A DNA stretch of 64,000 bases, taken from positions 1-64,000 of the forward strand of contig NZ_JAGQBA010000007.1 in NCBI RefSeq assembly GCF_024345395.1, in the 5' to 3' direction. Both the position numbers and the translations under genes were made by a program. Positions 46,047-55,649 of this stretch are shown one piece after another. Numbering within the stretch: the stretch's first letter is position 1; each line of letters begins with the position of its first letter. A model generated the notes under the pieces. It was given only the letters and a program-made list of their open reading frames with translations. It had not been told where the DNA came from and searched no databases. Source of the stretch: Cyanobium sp. Tous-M-B4. GTDB taxonomy: Bacteria; Cyanobacteriota; Cyanobacteriia; PCC-6307; Cyanobiaceae.

Positions 46047-46942
46047 GAGAGGCTGAAGCCAAGCTGCTTAAGCTTCTCATTACTCACCCGCGCATTAAGT
46101 ATTCGATCGCTGGTGTCTCTGGTCAACCACTTAGCTAGTGGCAGGCCAGCGCGCTCACACAGCCGATCTGTGAGCTCCTGGCCGTTGTACTGGGTGTCAT
46201 TGACCAGGTTGTAGGTATCATTGAGGCCTTGATCAAAGGCAAAGTTGATACCGCGAACAATGTCGTCGCGGTGAATCCAGCACGGCACATTCAGGCCATT
46301 ACGCTGCACTAAGCCGCCCGCTGCACTCAGCAACATGGCCGGAATATCGCGTCCAGGCCCGTAAATGCCACCGAGGCGCAACACGCAGACCTTGATCGAG
46401 TCGGAGCGGACCGACGCGATCATCTGCTCTGCTCTCACGAGCACGGAATTCACTGGATGATTTGAATCGGTTGGATCGCTCTCACTTGTGAGCGCTCCCT
46501 GCCGGTTGCCATACACGCCACAGCTGCTGAGGTGAACAAGCTGCAGTGGCGAGCTGACAGGCCTACGGCTAAGAGTTTCGATCAGCCGCTGCAGGCCGCC
46601 AAGAAAGGTCTGCTCGTATTGGCTCAGCTCAACACTGGAACTCTTCGACGGAGCGAAGGACACCAAGATGCCGTCGACATCTGTTGCGAAGTCCAGGCTG
46701 CTGGAGGGATCCGTCGAATCAAAAACCAATGGATTCTCGACTAGATCGGCCAGCTCTGGCAAGCGTTCACGCCGGGTTGTGGTGCCCCAAAGTGCGTGCC
46801 CCTCCTGCTTCCAGGATTTGGCGACCGCTTCGCCCACGTAGCCACAACCCAGGATTGCGCGACGCTCACCCGAGGGCAGGATCGGGCGCTCTTGGAGAGA
46901 CAGCAACTGATAGAGGGAGGCCAGATCTGGGGTAGAAGTCAT
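46025..46942 (-). CDS. NAD-dependent epimerase/dehydratase family protein
   Basis: Extended short-chain dehydrogenase-type Rossmann protein of about 305 residues. The nucleotide-binding loop is RAILGCGYVGEAVAKSW. The catalytic region is HLSSCGVYGNR..., with the expected Tyr in VYGNRQG but no clear Lys three residues later, as in YeeZ-like members. The ATG at 46942 is preferred; a start at 46972 adds ten residues. Substrate unknown. Confidence 0.75.
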   Translation of the reverse strand: MTSTPDLASLYQLLSLQERPILPSGERRAILGCGYVGEAVAKSWKQEGHALWGTTTRRERLPELADLVENPLVFDSTDPSSSLDFATDVDGILVSFAPSKSSSVELSQYEQTFLGGLQRLIETLSRRPVSSPLQLVHLSSCGVYGNRQGALTSESDPTDSNHPVNSVLVRAEQMIASVRSDSIKVCVLRLGGIYGPGRDIPAMLLSAAGGLVQRNGLNVPCWIHRDDIVRGINFAFDQGLNDTYNLVNDTQYNGQELTDRLCERAGLPLAKWLTRDTSDRILNARVSNEKLKQLGFSLSHPCMLG

Positions 46943-47074
46943 CCCGCAAAGCCCAATCATGAAGTTTTGCAACCCTAGGCCTGTCGGACGTGGGGTTGCG
47001 TTGTCACCGCTACGGATGACGCAGCCTGAGCCCTACTCCGTTCTTGTGGCAGCCTGAGCTATCGCCTCAAGCCC

Positions 47075-47317
47075 ATGCCCGTCTATTGCGTCGAAGTGCC
47101 TGGGCTACCGCCACTTGCCGTCACTTGCGCCGGCTGCAGCGGAGATGCTTTGCAACTGGCACTAAGGGAGCAGGGACTGGACAACTTCCGTGTGGAGCGG
47201 CGCAGCAAGGATGGCCGCCAGTGGTGGTTTCAGGCCAACTTCAAGCCAGGCACCATCGACCCAGACACCACTGGAGGTCTCACCCGGCTGGTGAGCGTTG
47301 ATCTAATCGAGGACTGA
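47075..47317 (+). CDS. Small hypothetical protein
   Basis: An 80-residue soluble protein starting MPVYCVEVPGLPPLAVTCAG, with a predicted ferredoxin-like strand-helix pattern. No motif recognised. It stands between the epimerase (divergent) and heme oxygenase (convergent, 27-bp gap) in the rod region. Confidence 0.6.
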   Translation: MPVYCVEVPGLPPLAVTCAGCSGDALQLALREQGLDNFRVERRSKDGRQWWFQANFKPGTIDPDTTGGLTRLVSVDLIED

Positions 47318-47344
47318 TGGGTCCGATCCAAGCGCCGCTAAGCC

Positions 47345-48058
47345 TCAGGCCGCCACCACTTCGGTGCTGCCCGAGCGCTGACGGCGGGTAAGGAAGCCAA
47401 ACAGCACCTTGCCAATGGCCGCGATCAGATTGCCTTCCAGTTCCTGGAACATGGTCATGTTCAGGTGGAAGGCGTGGTTGGCCTCCTCCACAATCCGATC
47501 GGCCATGGCCTGGTCGATTGGCAGGGCGTCGAGGGTGGTGCGGTAGTTGGCCTTGAAGGCCTTCTCATCGGGGATAGCAGCGAATTCGTAGAAACGCAGG
47601 CCATCGTGCTCGCCCAGGCCCATCGCCTTCTGGGCGATGTTCTTGAGGATCTGGCCTCCAGAAAGATCACCGATGTAGCGGGTGTAGTGGTGACCCACCA
47701 GCAGCTCCGGGCACTCCAGCGCCACCTGATGCAGCCGCTCTACGTATTGCTGGGCTCCAGGGGTGGGTTTGACCGCATTGCGCCAGTCGCCACCGAAGTA
47801 AAAGGCAAGGTCCTGCTCGAGACTTTCGCGCCGGTTCAGCTCAGGAAAGGCCACCGGGCCCACCACCGGATGCTCCCTAAGCCGGCCAAACTCCTCCTCC
47901 ATCGCGGAGTACACGAAATAAAGATCGGCCACCAGGGTGCGGTAGCTGGCCTTATCCACCACCCCCTTAAGAAAGCAGCTCACGAAGCCGGTGTTCTCCG
48001 CCATCGTGTGGGCCTTTTTGGTGCCTTCACGCAGTTGGGAAGCAAGCGCAACAGCCAT
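47345..48058 (-). CDS. ho1: Biliverdin-producing heme oxygenase
   Basis: Opens haem to biliverdin IXalpha, CO and iron using ferredoxin, feeding PebA. 237 residues from the ATG at 48058. The proximal haem ligand His17 is in LREGTKKAHTMAENTGF, and the distal helix is YIGDLSGGQILKN, the family signature. The open frame runs further upstream, but the family N-terminus begins at MAVALASQLREG. Confidence 0.95.
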   Translation of the reverse strand: MAVALASQLREGTKKAHTMAENTGFVSCFLKGVVDKASYRTLVADLYFVYSAMEEEFGRLREHPVVGPVAFPELNRRESLEQDLAFYFGGDWRNAVKPTPGAQQYVERLHQVALECPELLVGHHYTRYIGDLSGGQILKNIAQKAMGLGEHDGLRFYEFAAIPDEKAFKANYRTTLDALPIDQAMADRIVEEANHAFHLNMTMFQELEGNLIAAIGKVLFGFLTRRQRSGSTEVVAA

Positions 48059-48251
48059 AGGTGCCGGTCTGAGGAACATGTATGTCGGCAGCAACTTAGG
48101 GGGGGCACCCTGGATTGGTTTGCCCCTTTGCGAAGAGTTCACGTCAGTGGTAAGGGCCAGCAATGAGCGTTAGTACTGCGGCTGGCTCTCACTGAGTTAG
48201 GAGCCGGGCACTGGCAACATCACTTGGAGCCCGCGTCTCGCGACAGCACCC

Positions 48252-49079
48252 ATGGCCGACGACGACGCCAGCCCCCCCCAGGCAGGCGAACCCATCAGTG
48301 AGCAGGAAGCCCTGCACCGGCTCCGCCAGAGCGAAGACTCCTCCCAGCAGTACTACGGAGCTTGGTGGCTGGGCCGGATGCGCAGCCAGCACCCGGAGGC
48401 AGTGCCCCTGTTGCAACAAGCCCTGCGGCAACGCCGGCCCAGGGATAGCGGGGCCGGCGTGGAGGAGAACGCAGTAGCCCGCAATGCCGCCCGCGCCCTC
48501 GGCAAACTGGCTCCAGCAGCACAAGCGGCCATCCCCGACCTGCTCGACACCCTGCAGGATGCCGACGACGGACTACGGGAAGCGGCCGCTCGAGCCCTGG
48601 GCCAACTCGCAGCCAGCGAAGCCATTGAGGCTCTCTGCGAGAGGCTAGCCAGCGGCCCCGCCGTGGCCGGCGCCCAGCAGGCCAACAGCCCCCGCCTGGT
48701 GGAACCCTGCGAAGCCCTGCTGGAAGCCCTAGGCGACATCGGCGTCAACGAGCCGCGGGTGCTGGCCGTGGTGAAACCCTTCCTCGCCCACGAGCGCCCC
48801 CTGATCCGCAGCGCTGCGGCGCGCACCCTGCTGCAATTGAGCGGTGAGGCGCGCTGGGGGGAACTGCTTGTGGACCTACTTGACCATCCCCAGCTGCAGG
48901 TGCGTCGGGCAGCCCTGATGGACCTAGGTGCCGCCGGCTGGCGGCCCGGATTTAAAGCCATTGCCGCCACCCTTGCCGAGAACAGTCTGAAATTGATGGC
49001 CCTGCGGGGGCTGGTGGAACAGGGCAGCGGCGACCCCGGCGACGAGGCCCTGCTGGCCTGCATGGACGCCTTGCTATGA
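48252..49079 (+). CDS. cpcE: Phycocyanin alpha lyase subunit CpcE
   Basis: Alpha subunit of the heterodimeric E/F-type lyase that attaches the bilin to Cys84 of alpha-phycocyanin. 275 residues of HEAT-like repeats (VARNAARALGKLAPAAQAAI, ADDGLREAAARALGQLAASE). It overlaps cpcF by 4 bp (ATGA). An RpcE-like bilin specificity cannot be excluded from sequence alone. Confidence 0.85.
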   Translation: MADDDASPPQAGEPISEQEALHRLRQSEDSSQQYYGAWWLGRMRSQHPEAVPLLQQALRQRRPRDSGAGVEENAVARNAARALGKLAPAAQAAIPDLLDTLQDADDGLREAAARALGQLAASEAIEALCERLASGPAVAGAQQANSPRLVEPCEALLEALGDIGVNEPRVLAVVKPFLAHERPLIRSAAARTLLQLSGEARWGELLVDLLDHPQLQVRRAALMDLGAAGWRPGFKAIAATLAENSLKLMALRGLVEQGSGDPGDEALLACMDALL

Positions 49080-49720
49080 GCATGGATTCACCGCTGACAG
49101 CCCGGATCGCAGCCCTGCAACAGGCCGGTAGTGCCCTGGCCCTATTGCAAGCCACCCAGGAACTGGCCAGCTGCGCCGATGCCAGCGCCGCTCCGGTGCT
49201 GGTGGAGGTGTTGGGCTTCAACAACCCCGGTGCGGCGGTAGCCGCCGTGGAGGGGCTGATCAGCCTGGGCACAGCGGCCGTGGATGCCCTGTTGCAGCTC
49301 GACCCCGAAAACTACGGGGCCCGGGCCTGGGCCGTGCGCGCCCTAGCCGGCATCGGCGATGTGCGCGGGCTAGAGCTGCTGCTCGATGCCCTCGGCAGCG
49401 ACGTAGCTGCCAGCGTGCGCCGGGCTGCCGCCAAGGGGCTCGGCCAGCTGCAACTGGACGAGCTCCCCCCTGACCAACAGCAAGCTGTGCGGCGTCAGTG
49501 CCTTGGAGCCCTGCTGGCCGCCACCAGCGACGGCGAGTGGGTGGTGCGCTACGCGGTGGCAGTGGGGCTGGAGTTGCTGGCAGCTGGCCTGCCCGCGGCA
49601 GGACCGGAGAGGCAGCTGGCCCAACAGGGCCTGCTCACACTCCAGGAAGCGGCTGATGGCAGTCCTCCGGTGGTGCAGAGGCGCGCCAAGTTGGCCCTTT
49701 CACGGCTGGGGCTGCAATGA
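49076..49720 (+). CDS. cpcF: Phycocyanin alpha lyase subunit CpcF
   Basis: Partner of CpcE, 214 residues of HEAT repeats (NPGAAVAAVEGLISLG, YGARAWAVRALAGIGDVRGLELLL, DVAASVRRAAAKGLGQLQ). The start overlaps the cpcE stop and its own stop overlaps ptpA by 4 bp, so the three genes are one coupled unit. Confidence 0.85.
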   Translation: MSMDSPLTARIAALQQAGSALALLQATQELASCADASAAPVLVEVLGFNNPGAAVAAVEGLISLGTAAVDALLQLDPENYGARAWAVRALAGIGDVRGLELLLDALGSDVAASVRRAAAKGLGQLQLDELPPDQQQAVRRQCLGALLAATSDGEWVVRYAVAVGLELLAAGLPAAGPERQLAQQGLLTLQEAADGSPPVVQRRAKLALSRLGLQ

Positions 49721-50190
49721 AGAAACGGGTGCTGTTTGTCTGCCTGGGCAACATCTGCCGCTCCCCAGCCGCTGAAGGGGTGTTTTTACACCTGCTGGAG
49801 CAATCTCAGGCTGGTGAGCGCTTTGTGGTGGATTCGGCTGGCACCGGGGGCTGGCATGTGGGCAAGGCTGCCGATGCCCGCATGCGCGCAGCGGCCAGCC
49901 GCCGCGGCATCCATCTAGCGAGCAAGGCGCGCCAGTTGGAGCTGGCCGACCTCAACCGCTTCGACCACATCCTCACCATGGACGCCAGCAACCTGAGCCA
50001 GGTGCAGGCCCTAGCCCAGGAGGCTGGCGGCAGCAGCGTCGCCCGCATCGAGCCCCTGCTCAGCTATCGCAGCCGGTTTGATCTCAGCGAAGTGCCGGAT
50101 CCCTATTACGGGGGAGACGAGGGGTTTGAGCACGTGCTCGACCTGCTGGAAGACGCCTGCAGCGGCCTGCTGCAGGCCCTAGACGATTAG
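49717..50190 (+). CDS. ptpA: Low molecular weight protein-tyrosine phosphatase
   Basis: A 157-residue LMW-PTP. The P-loop CX5R is CLGNICRS near residue 9, and the general-acid Asp is in EVPDPYYGGDEGF (DP motif). In marine Synechococcus this gene marks the right end of the phycobilisome rod region, as here. It overlaps cpcF and so may be coexpressed with the lyase; substrate unknown. Confidence 0.92.
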   Translation: MKKRVLFVCLGNICRSPAAEGVFLHLLEQSQAGERFVVDSAGTGGWHVGKAADARMRAAASRRGIHLASKARQLELADLNRFDHILTMDASNLSQVQALAQEAGGSSVARIEPLLSYRSRFDLSEVPDPYYGGDEGFEHVLDLLEDACSGLLQALDD

Positions 50191-51782
50191 TTCTCACCAG
50201 CGCCCGGCCAGGCCTCCTCCGGAACCCTCTGGCGGAACAGGTCCACCAGAGCCTGAATCACAGCCTCAATGGCCATACCGTCCGTAACCAGCTCCACCGC
50301 ATCCTCTGCCTGGCACAGCGGCGCCACCTCCCGGCTGGAGTCCTGCTGATCACGGGCAGTTATCTGGGCCTCCAGCTCAGCCAGCGGAGGCACCGCAAAG
50401 CCCCGGCTCTCGAGGTCTTGGGCGCGGCGGCGGGCCCGCTCCGCCGCAGTGGCCGTGAGAAAAACCTTGAGCTCAGCGTCTGGGAAAACGGCGGTGCCGA
50501 TGTCGCGGCCCTCGGCCACCAGCCCCCCCTTGAGCCCCATGGCCTGCTGCTGGGCCGTGAGGGCCTGGCGCACACAGCCGTGGGCAGCCACCAGGGAGAC
50601 CTGGGCCGTTACCTCCGGGCTGCGAATCGCCTCGGTCACGTCGAAGCCATTGATGCTCACCAACTGCTCGCCGGCGCCGCCGGCACTGAGCTGCAGATCC
50701 AGGCCCAGCAGAAGGGGTTCCACAGTCGCCGCATCGGCAGGGTCAGCCCCCTGGCGAAGCACCCACCAGGTGAGGGCCCGGTACATGGCGCCGGTGTCTA
50801 GGTAAACCAGGCCCATCTGGCGGGCAAAGGCACGGGTGACGGTGCTCTTGCCCGCCCCCGCTGGTCCATCAATGGCAACGATCGGCAGACGAGACATCAG
50901 AAAACAATGGTCGATCAGGCGGCTTGAACCGCAGTGCACCGCAGCGGCGAGCAGGGCCAGGCCTTGCACTTGCTGCAATGGCTCCAGGCTATGGGGAGCC
51001 ACAAGCTCCACATAATCCACCTTCAGCCCCGCCGCTTCCAGTTGCTGGGCCAGCTGGGAGGTCAGCGCTGTGGCCTGGGAGAGGCCGCCACGCACTTGGG
51101 CAGCCGCAGCCGCCAGACCAGCGGGCAGTGCCGCGGCCTGCTGGCGCTGGGAGGGGGAAAGGCGACGGTTGCGGGAGCTGCAAGCGAGCCCATCGGCCTC
51201 CCGCACTGTGGGACAGCCCTGAATGCGCAGCGGCAAGCCCAGATCCGCCACCACCCGCCTCAGGATCACCAGCTGCTGCCAATCCTTTTCGCCAAGCAGC
51301 AGGAGATGAGGGCGCACCAGGGTTAACAAGCGAATCACCACGGTGGCCACCCCCTCAAAGTGTTGGGGCCGGTTGCGGCCACAGAGCCCCTGGCGCAAAA
51401 GCAAAGGCGGCGCCACCCGGGTCAAGCCGGCCTCGCCCCGGGGGTAAATCTCCGCCACGCTGGGAGCAAACAGAGCCGTGGCACCGGCGGCGGCGGCTAG
51501 ATCAATGTCGGAGCGGAGGTCCCGGGGATAGGACTCGAGATCTTCCCCAGGGCCGAACTGCAGGGGATTGACAAACACACTCAACAACACGGATGGGGGC
51601 TGGCCTGACCCTTGCCTCAGTGCCGCTGCCCGGCGAATCAGCTGCTGATGACCCTCGTGCAGGGCCCCCATCGTGGGCACGAAATGCAGGGGGCCCTGCT
51701 GCTGCTGCCGCCAGGCGGCTAGGTCTTGGCAAGTTTCGAGCAGGTCCAAGGAAAGAGCGGCGGCGGCCAACAAAAAACCCAC
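50187..51782 (-). CDS. panC-cmk: Bifunctional pantothenate synthetase / cytidylate kinase
   Basis: Fusion typical of cyanobacteria. The N-terminal part (to about residue 290) is pantothenate synthetase, with FVPTMGALHEGHQQLI, and the C-terminal part is cytidylate kinase, with the P-loop AIDGPAGAGKSTVTRAF and RDQQDSSREVAPL. The ATG at 51782 is inside an rlpA terminator; a TTG at 51749 (giving LDLLETCQDLAAW) is a plausible alternative start. Convergent with ptpA by 4 bp. Confidence 0.93.
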   Translation of the reverse strand: MGFLLAAAALSLDLLETCQDLAAWRQQQQGPLHFVPTMGALHEGHQQLIRRAAALRQGSGQPPSVLLSVFVNPLQFGPGEDLESYPRDLRSDIDLAAAAGATALFAPSVAEIYPRGEAGLTRVAPPLLLRQGLCGRNRPQHFEGVATVVIRLLTLVRPHLLLLGEKDWQQLVILRRVVADLGLPLRIQGCPTVREADGLACSSRNRRLSPSQRQQAAALPAGLAAAAAQVRGGLSQATALTSQLAQQLEAAGLKVDYVELVAPHSLEPLQQVQGLALLAAAVHCGSSRLIDHCFLMSRLPIVAIDGPAGAGKSTVTRAFARQMGLVYLDTGAMYRALTWWVLRQGADPADAATVEPLLLGLDLQLSAGGAGEQLVSINGFDVTEAIRSPEVTAQVSLVAAHGCVRQALTAQQQAMGLKGGLVAEGRDIGTAVFPDAELKVFLTATAAERARRRAQDLESRGFAVPPLAELEAQITARDQQDSSREVAPLCQAEDAVELVTDGMAIEAVIQALVDLFRQRVPEEAWPGAGEN

Positions 51783-51802
51783 CCGCCAGATTGGCGGATG
51801 GG
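51772..51802 (-). terminator. Terminator after rlpA
   Basis: On the minus strand an 11-bp stem, CCCATCCGCCA with one mismatch against TGGCGGGTGGG, a 3-nt loop and six T residues. It follows the rlpA stop by about 30 bp and overlaps the first possible codons of panC-cmk. Confidence 0.75.
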
Positions 51803-51830
51803 CTGATCAAGGGAGCCGGCAGGGCTCAGC

Positions 51831-52382
51831 TCACTGGAGCACTTCGAGACGCACTTGAGCAATGCCACTGGCGGTGAGGCCTAGGGATTGGGCAGCTCCA
51901 TGGGCAATGTCAATGACGCGGTTGCCGTGGAAAGGGCCCCGGTCGTTGATGCGCACCACGGCGGTGCGGCCATTCCAGAGGTTGGTCACACGCACCTTGG
52001 TGCCGAAAGGCAGGGTGCGGTGGGCCGCCGTGAGGGTGCCAGGACGAAAGACTTCGCCATTGGCCGTGCGATTTCCAAAGAAGCCGGGGCCGTACCAACT
52101 GGCCTCACCCTTAGAGCTGTGCACCACACGGGGCGCTGGCTTGGGGGCAGGAGCGATACGGGTCGGAGGTGCCTGCTTGATCTGGGTGTCACTTGGTGAC
52201 AGCTCCACATCAACCTCGCGGATGGCGACTGCAGGCGTAGGGCCTTGGGGCTCAGGGCTAGAAACAGCCATCGCTACAGCATCGTTGCTAGTGGCGGCGA
52301 GGCTGGACTCGGCGATGGCGGGAACCAAAGCACTGCCGGAGAGAAGCAGGGCGAGGGCCCCAAGGGAGAAGGTGCTGCGCAT
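51831..52382 (-). CDS. rlpA: RlpA family septal-ring lytic transglycosylase-like protein
   Basis: A 183-residue secreted protein with a signal peptide (FSLGALALLLSGSALVPAIA), a Pro-rich linker and a double-psi beta-barrel domain (GEASWYGPGFFGNRTANGEV, LPFGTKVRVTNLWNGR, INDRGPF). It lacks a C-terminal SPOR domain. RlpA proteins cut peptidoglycan glycan strands; activity here is inferred. It is followed by a terminator. Confidence 0.88.
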   Translation of the reverse strand: MRSTFSLGALALLLSGSALVPAIAESSLAATSNDAVAMAVSSPEPQGPTPAVAIREVDVELSPSDTQIKQAPPTRIAPAPKPAPRVVHSSKGEASWYGPGFFGNRTANGEVFRPGTLTAAHRTLPFGTKVRVTNLWNGRTAVVRINDRGPFHGNRVIDIAHGAAQSLGLTASGIAQVRLEVLQ

Positions 52383-52757
52383 AACAAACGAAACTCGCCG
52401 CTATTGCGGCAATCACCAGCCAGAAGCAATTAGTGATTCGTCAGCGTTGGATTCCGTCTCAAACTGAATGGAGTTGAGATACGAATTCGCGTTCGGGGTT
52501 CCTATCGGGAATTGACGACAGGGCAAAGTTAACTGCTTCAGCCGGCCGTTTCGGTCAAAAACGACACCTACAAGATTGATCAGCAATTGTCATCCAAGCG
52601 GCCAGAGCAGGCGCTTACAGGGCTGAGCGGGGGTCGACAAGGCCAGCAAGGATCAGCGACCCGAATGACAATCATCAGCGCAGCTAATCACTTGAGGTGC
52701 CAATCGGGCAATTGGCCCCGAATTTGGGCAGGTGGCATCAGAGGATCGGAGCTGCAG
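52383..52757. other. Intergenic region between rlpA and purM
   Basis: About 375 bp between divergent genes. It probably holds both promoters. An upstream in-frame extension of purM to 52587 exists but does not look like purM. Nothing else seen. Confidence 0.5.
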
Positions 52758-53813
52758 ATGGGTTCGCACGGGATGGACTACCGCACAGCCGGGGTGGATG
52801 TGGTCGCAGGCCGGGAGTTTGTGGAGCGGATCCGCTCCAGCGTTGAAGCCACCCGGCGCCCTGAGGTTGTGGGCGGGCTCGGAGGCTTCGGGGGGCTATG
52901 CCGATTGCCCGCCGGGCTGCGGGATCCCCTGCTGGTCTCGGGCACCGACGGGGTTGGCACCAAGCTTGAGCTGGCTCAGGCCTACGGTCGCCACCACGAT
53001 GTGGGCATCGACTTGGTGGCGATGTGCGTCAACGACGTAATCACCAGCGGGGCCGAGCCGCTTTTCTTCCTTGATTACATCGCCACAGGCAAGCTCAGCC
53101 CGGAGGCCATGGCTGAGGTGGTGGAGGGCATCGCCGACGGCTGCCGCCAAAGCGGCTGCGCCCTGCTTGGCGGCGAAACGGCCGAAATGCCTGGCTTTTA
53201 TGCCCCGGGCCGCTACGACCTGGCCGGTTTCTGCGTGGCCGTGGTCGAGGCAAGCGCCCTGATCGATGGACGGGCCGTTAGCGCCGGGGATCGCATCCTG
53301 GCGGTGGCCAGCAGTGGGGTCCATAGCAATGGCTTCAGCCTGGTCCGCCGCATTCTTGAGAGCCAGGCGGTCGATGAACTCACGACCCTGCCCAACAGCA
53401 ACCAAAACCTGATAGATGCCCTGCTCGCCCCCACCCGTCTGTATGGAACCTTGGTTAAAGCCTTGCTTGCCAGCAAGGTGCCCATAAACGGCATGGCCCA
53501 CATCACCGGCGGCGGCCTACCTGAAAACCTGCCCCGCTGCCTGCCCTCTGGAGTGCACGGCGTGATCGACCCAACTAGCTGGCAGCGTCCAGCTCTGTTC
53601 CACTGGCTGCAGCAAGCCGGCGAGGTGCCGGAGGCCGATCTCTGGAACACCTTCAATTTGGGGGTGGGTTACTGCCTGGTGGTGCCGGCAACAGCAGCTG
53701 ATCAAGCTCTCGCAATCTGCCAAGACACTGGCTACGAGGCCTGGGAGCTGGGCGCGGTGGCCAACGGCAGTGCTGGTGAGCAACCGCTGGTAGGACTTCC
53801 CTTCAGCACTTGA
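52758..53813 (+). CDS. purM: Phosphoribosylformylglycinamidine cyclo-ligase (AIR synthetase)
   Basis: Fifth step of purine synthesis. [19 protein letters not shown] is the family N-terminus, and [16 protein letters not shown] and [11 protein letters not shown] the ATP/substrate segments. ATG at 52758 gives 351 residues and has GGAG about 10 bases upstream; ATG 52773 is a close alternative. The longer frame back to 52587 is not supported. Confidence 0.95.
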   Translation: MGSHGMDYRTAGVDVVAGREFVERIRSSVEATRRPEVVGGLGGFGGLCRLPAGLRDPLLVSGTDGVGTKLELAQAYGRHHDVGIDLVAMCVNDVITSGAEPLFFLDYIATGKLSPEAMAEVVEGIADGCRQSGCALLGGETAEMPGFYAPGRYDLAGFCVAVVEASALIDGRAVSAGDRILAVASSGVHSNGFSLVRRILESQAVDELTTLPNSNQNLIDALLAPTRLYGTLVKALLASKVPINGMAHITGGGLPENLPRCLPSGVHGVIDPTSWQRPALFHWLQQAGEVPEADLWNTFNLGVGYCLVVPATAADQALAICQDTGYEAWELGAVANGSAGEQPLVGLPFST

Positions 53814-53979
53814 TCAGCCCGATTGCCAATGGCCAATTGCATCAGAGTGGGCTGCTGGCCCGGTCGGAAGCCGCTCTCCTGCCTAGGGTGCTTACCTCGA
53901 AGTTGATCAACACCTATCGCCCCGGTTCCTGAGCCAGGGCGATGTTCGAGCCATACGTAGTTGTATTAGGAGTGGCGTC

Positions 53980-54669
53980 ATGACGCAATCAATAGGTTCA
54001 CCACAGCGAATAGCGGCCCCAAGCCCCTTGGGCTCCTCCGCTGCACCTCCCCTTGGCACCGGTCAACGCATCACCCGCCGCCGCAGCTCGGCCGGCCCCG
54101 TAGCCCCAACCCGGCCGCAGCGCCCCAGAGAGCTTCAGGCAGCGCCCCAGCGGGGGGGGGTGAGGCCCACCTTTCTCACCCTGCGAGATCACGGCAAGGT
54201 CTATGTAGCCGACCTGCCCCGACTCTCAGACGGCCAGCTAGCCCACGTGACCAAAGAAGCGCGGGAGGTGCTTGAAAGCCTGGGCCGCCGGCTTGAGGAG
54301 CTTGAGGCTCAGCCTTTCCTATCCCAGGCCGAACAGGACACCCGGATCCGGGCTTCCACCAAGCGGGATGTCACGGAGCGCTTCCTGCGCTCAATCGATG
54401 ACGAGCTGCAGCTTCGCCACAACAACCCCGCCCTGAGGGCAGCAGCTGGTGAGTCGCTGGCTCGAGCCTTCCTGGAGCTGGCACGCCACCGGCTGCCTGG
54501 AGCCACCTTCGATTCCCTGCTGCAGGAAGCCCTGGCAGCCTGCGGCCCCGAAGCGGCCGCCGAAGCTGAAAGCCACGGCGACCACGGTCCCAGCCCCGTG
54601 GTACCCCTGGTACGCCCCCAGGCCATGCCGGTGGTGCTCACCCTCGATCCAGCCCCCCAGGCCGGCTAG
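53980..54669 (+). CDS. Conserved hypothetical with disordered N-terminus
   Basis: A 229-residue protein. The first 60 residues are Pro, Arg and Ser-rich and probably disordered; residues 65-180 look helical (TKEAREVLESLGRRLEELEA, RASTKRDVTERFLRSIDDEL). No known domain recognised. Its stop overlaps the convergent aldo/keto reductase by 4 bp. Confidence 0.7.
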   Translation: MTQSIGSPQRIAAPSPLGSSAAPPLGTGQRITRRRSSAGPVAPTRPQRPRELQAAPQRGGVRPTFLTLRDHGKVYVADLPRLSDGQLAHVTKEAREVLESLGRRLEELEAQPFLSQAEQDTRIRASTKRDVTERFLRSIDDELQLRHNNPALRAAAGESLARAFLELARHRLPGATFDSLLQEALAACGPEAAAEAESHGDHGPSPVVPLVRPQAMPVVLTLDPAPQAG

Positions 54670-55638
54670 TCGCTCTGGAAGGGATTGGCAGGCATGCCCA
54701 CCTCCAACCCCAGCGCCAGATCATCTAAACGACGGCGCTCCTCCTCAGACAGGTTCCAGGCCAGGGCAGCCGCGGCCTGCTCCACCTGCTCCGGCCGGCG
54801 CAGACCGGGAATCGGCAACGCGCCGTGGGCCCGGCACCAGTTGAGGGCCACCGCCGCCAGGCTGGCGTCGCGATTGGCGGCGATTCGGGCCATCTCAGCC
54901 TGGAGCTCAACCAAGGCGGGAGCTAGCCGGCTGAACAAAGCTCCCCTTGGCCCCCTAGGCAGAGGTCCAGCCGCTATTGATCTGGCCAGCAGCCCCAGGG
55001 CCAAGGGGCTGTAGGCGATCAAACGAATACCCAGCTCACGGCAGACCTCCGCCACGCCGCCCGGCTGGATCGGATTGGGTGCCAGCAGCGATAGCTGCAC
55101 CTGGAGGCTACTGAGCGGCACTCCCCGCTCGGCCAAGCGCCGGTGCACCGCCCGCAGGCGACGGTGTCCCATATTTGAAACGCCAAGGGCCGACACCTCC
55201 CCCTGCTGCACCAGATCAGCCAGACCCTCAAGCAGGGGGTCCTCCTGCCAGGGGGGCGTAACGAGCCGTGCTCCAGTGCAGCTGCACCAAATCAATTCGA
55301 CCGGCCAGGCGCCGTTTCGAAGCCGCAAAAGCCCGGTCATAGCCGCGGCGCCCCATTCGCCATGGGAAGGGGGCAAGCTTGGTAGCCACCAGCAGCTGGT
55401 CGCGCTGCGCCGCCGGTAGGGCCGCCGCAAAGCGGCCCAAAAGGGCCTCACTGCGGCCGTTAAACCTGCCAGTGCCGTAGGAGTCCGCGGTATCAAAGGT
55501 GTGCAGGCCGCAGGCCACAGCCCGCTGGAAGGTGGCTTCAAGCACCGGATCCTGGCTCGGGTCGTAGCCCCAAAGAAATTGATTTCCCCAGGCCCAAGTG
55601 CCAACGCCGATGCCGGGCTGCCCCGCTGGATGCGCCAT
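54666..55638 (-). pseudogene. Aldo/keto reductase interrupted by a one-base frameshift
   Basis: NADPH-dependent oxidoreductase. The first half (MAHPAGQPGIGVGTWAWGNQ to LHWSTARYAP) and the second half (WQEDPLLEGLADLVQQGEVS to the stop) are in different frames. The two join perfectly as YAP-WQED if one base is removed from a run of six C at 55251-55256 (G on the plus strand). All AKR marks are otherwise present (DTADSYG, the catalytic Lys in ATKLAPF, IPGLRRPEQVEQ). It is either a true pseudogene, a phase-variable gene or a sequencing error. Confidence 0.75.
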
Positions 55639-55649
55639 CGTGGAGTTAG

